Made by a program: the position numbers and the translations under genes
The notes under the pieces: model-generated
Told to the model about the DNA's origin: nothing
Seen by the model: the letters and a program-made list of their open reading frames with translations, nothing else
Databases searched by the model: none
Origin: Pseudofabraea citricarpa
Lineage: Eukaryota > Ascomycota > Leotiomycetes > Helotiales > Dermateaceae
DNA: 64,000 bases
Assembly (NCBI GenBank): GCA_029641185.1
Contig: JAPWGK010000002.1
Span: 496,001-560,000 of the forward strand
Direction of reading: 5' to 3'
Shown: positions 61,986 through 64,000 of the stretch, piece by piece
Layout of the letters: every line of letters begins with the position of its first letter
How positions within the stretch are numbered: the first letter of the stretch is position 1

Positions 61986-64000
61986 AACGCTTGCAAGAAC
62001 AGTCGAAGCCCGGCTTTTCCATCAGATCTACCCAGCCAATCGTCAATGCCACGCTGAAACCCTCCTACGACTCTTCGACCCCGACGTCTTCGAGATCCCC
62101 GACCCATTCGAGAGACTCTTCACGAGAACAACTGTCGTTTGCAGGGCTGACCAGGAAGTCAAGCTCCTCTCACTTGCAATCGCCGAACCCCAGTGGTCTG
62201 TCGCCCCGCCTCGGTGGAAGAGGAGGACTAGGAGACCGGCTCGCAGAGGTAAAGAGCTTACCCTATGGACACCATCGGCAAACTTCTATTGTTCATGGCA
62301 TACAGCACTCGAGAAATGGAAGCTTCGCGAGCTCAACCGGCCCTTTAAGCCCTGAGATCATTCAAGCAGCAGGCACTATGGGAGAACGGTCGGACGGCGA
62401 CGCTTCTTTCTCCTCCACCATGTCAACCATGACCAGTGGACGCTCATTCAACACCAACACCACGATGGTGTCGGATCGGAACTCCGGAGCCACGGACAGC
62501 AGTGTCAATACATTGACGCAGAAGAGAGTGGAGCGCATGCATAGTGGTAAAAGTCGCAGAGATGGCCATCATCACTCGCATTCGAGACACCACAAGGAGG
62601 AACTGAAAACCGTTGGCGAATATGCTCTTCATGTCTTGTTTACTTCGGTCAGTTACGAACCGTGGTCGCCGGGTTAAACATCTATTGACAAGCACTTAGT
62701 TTATAGCACAAGCCGAAGAGAAGATCTCGCGCTGTATCACGATGCCCCTAGACCCTGAACCTCACATTGAACCCATTTGCGGCCCTGGTGTTGATCCGAC
62801 CTTCGACCAGTTAATATCAGCTTTAGGTCACATAGCGAACCAAAAGCCCAAACCTTTGATTGACGGAATGATGTTATGGCGCAAGAATAAGAGTGATGCT
62901 GCAAACGAAGCGCGCATTCAGCTTCAACAGGTTTGTCAGGTCTCCAGAAAGGCAATTGCAAATTTGCTGATACTTTCTTAGGCTAGAGGTAATATTATGC
63001 CGGGACAAATGCTTCGGAGAAACACAGAACCGCCCCATATGCTTCCAGAACCTATGAATTCGACTACCAATCCTCAGTCATCGATTGCTGCGCTCCAAGA
63101 ACTCGTGGCCCAAGCTGAACGCCGTTCGACAGCTTCAATTTATATATTGTGTCGGGTATTGATGGAAGTTATCAGTCAGAGCAATCTGATATGTATCACG
63201 CCAGAGATGGAGGAGAAGCTCGAGGCTATCATCTTCAACCAGATTAAATCGAACGATATCGATACTCTTGCTAGCTCGCCTTTGAAAATGGCAAATTGGT
63301 GTGTTTTTGGTGAGCTTCTAGGTGTTATGAGCGAGATCAACTTTGAAAGTGTCACGGATCGCTTCATAGCAGATTTGGAAAAGTCGCAAAAGGAACTGCT
63401 ACTAGTAAAGAGTCCTGGGAACCGCGAGGCCGAAGGGAGAATGGAACTTGTTTTAGGAGGAATGAAACATTTAAGGGTGAAGATATACCCAGAGGATGCC
63501 TGGGATCAATCTTGCGACTTTATGATATCCTTGGGTAAATTCTTCTCTGAATCACATGGGCAGAGGCTCAAATATGCCTATTGCCAAACTTTGGATATAC
63601 TTCTCCTACCCATCGCTGCAAAGGCGAACACCGAGTTGAATATGCCCAAGTGGACCGAGGTGCTTGCTACGGTTGGGCCACGACTTGCTTCCATGTTTGT
63701 AAAACCTCGTCATTGGTCCATCGCTTTCCCATTGACAGCAACATTGCTTTGTGCCTCGCCTGCAGAAACCTTCTCAACCCAATGGCTACAGCTTGTTCTA
63801 CCACTACAACCAAAGATTAAGGATCGGTTTACTCGGCCAATTTGTCTCCAAGTCATATCTAGACTTCTCTGGACCTATCTTTACCGGACCTCAGATAACC
63901 TGAATTCAACTGTCAAAAAATTGGAAGAAGTCATGAAGCTTGTCTTACCTGCCGGCAGACGGACATATATTTCCACTGATCCATCAGTTGCGGAACCACT
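61986..64000 (+). CDS. Cell morphogenesis protein, Furry/Tao3(Pag1)/Mor2 family, N-terminal part
   Basis: Giant HEAT/ARM-like scaffold of the RAM/MOR NDR-kinase pathway that controls polarised growth and septation. Exons are 61986-62647, 62700-62930 and 62982 to the window end, in phase with GT-AG introns. Without the missing first exon this gives about 637 residues of a protein that is usually above 2,000. The first ~200 residues are a Ser/Thr/Arg-rich disordered leader with a His-rich patch (GHHHSHSRHH). The conserved Furry N-terminal domain follows, beginning KTVGEYALHVLFTSFIAQAEEKI when spliced, with the typical GVDPTFDQLISALGHIA and KPLIDGMMLWRK blocks. The true start lies upstream in an unresolved exon. 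The 3' end is outside the window. Confidence 0.9.

Overview
The window is nuclear DNA of a filamentous ascomycete. Genes have short spliceosomal introns (about 50-110 bp, GTAAGT-type donors), the proteins are fungal in character, and two long blocks (about 9.5-24.0 kb and 45.0-60.9 kb) are extremely AT-rich, full of TpA, and carry decayed repeats with transition-only differences, as repeat-induced point mutation (RIP) leaves. A Leotiomycetes (Helotiales) source is my guess from gene style and AT-rich repeat blocks; it is not proven.

Layout. 1-2.67 kb: gene-free, microsatellite-rich. 2.67-5.79 kb (-): nine-exon peroxisomal-type Lon protease. 5.8-7.1 kb: spacer. 7.1-27.5 kb: accessory island. 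It contains two intron-bearing tRNA-Val(AAC) genes, a pair of 120-130 bp direct repeats, a broken DUF3435-like tyrosine-recombinase gene (-), a divergent broken gene of unknown function (+), and a 14.5 kb RIP-degraded transposon inserted inside the recombinase gene. That insert has a 23-bp perfect terminal inverted repeat (TIR) and an 8-bp target duplication, a hAT-like signature, and it contains a complete Ty1/copia-type LTR retrotransposon with its own 5-bp duplication. The nesting gives a clear order of events.

28.6-44.1 kb is ordinary housekeeping sequence: MLH1 (mismatch repair, +), RPN1 (26S proteasome base, -), RIO2 (40S maturation kinase, +; head-to-head with RPN1), a two-RRM RNA-binding protein of the MSSP/RBMS type (-), a 2.8 kb gene-free stretch, and NADPH-cytochrome P450 reductase (-). 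Their exon structures could be resolved base by base and give full-length proteins of expected size (722, 908, 419, 615 and 692 aa).

44.97-60.90 kb: a second RIP-degraded insert with 110-bp TIRs that differ only by transitions, holding a probable nested LTR pair. 62.0-64.0 kb (+): N-terminal part of a Furry/Tao3/Mor2-type morphogenesis scaffold, running off the right edge.

The housekeeping genes form no pathway together. The main novelty is the accessory island: a small YR-recombinase unit bounded by direct repeats and later used as a landing site for successive elements. I found no CRISPR array or operon, and no intact cargo gene inside the AT-rich blocks.
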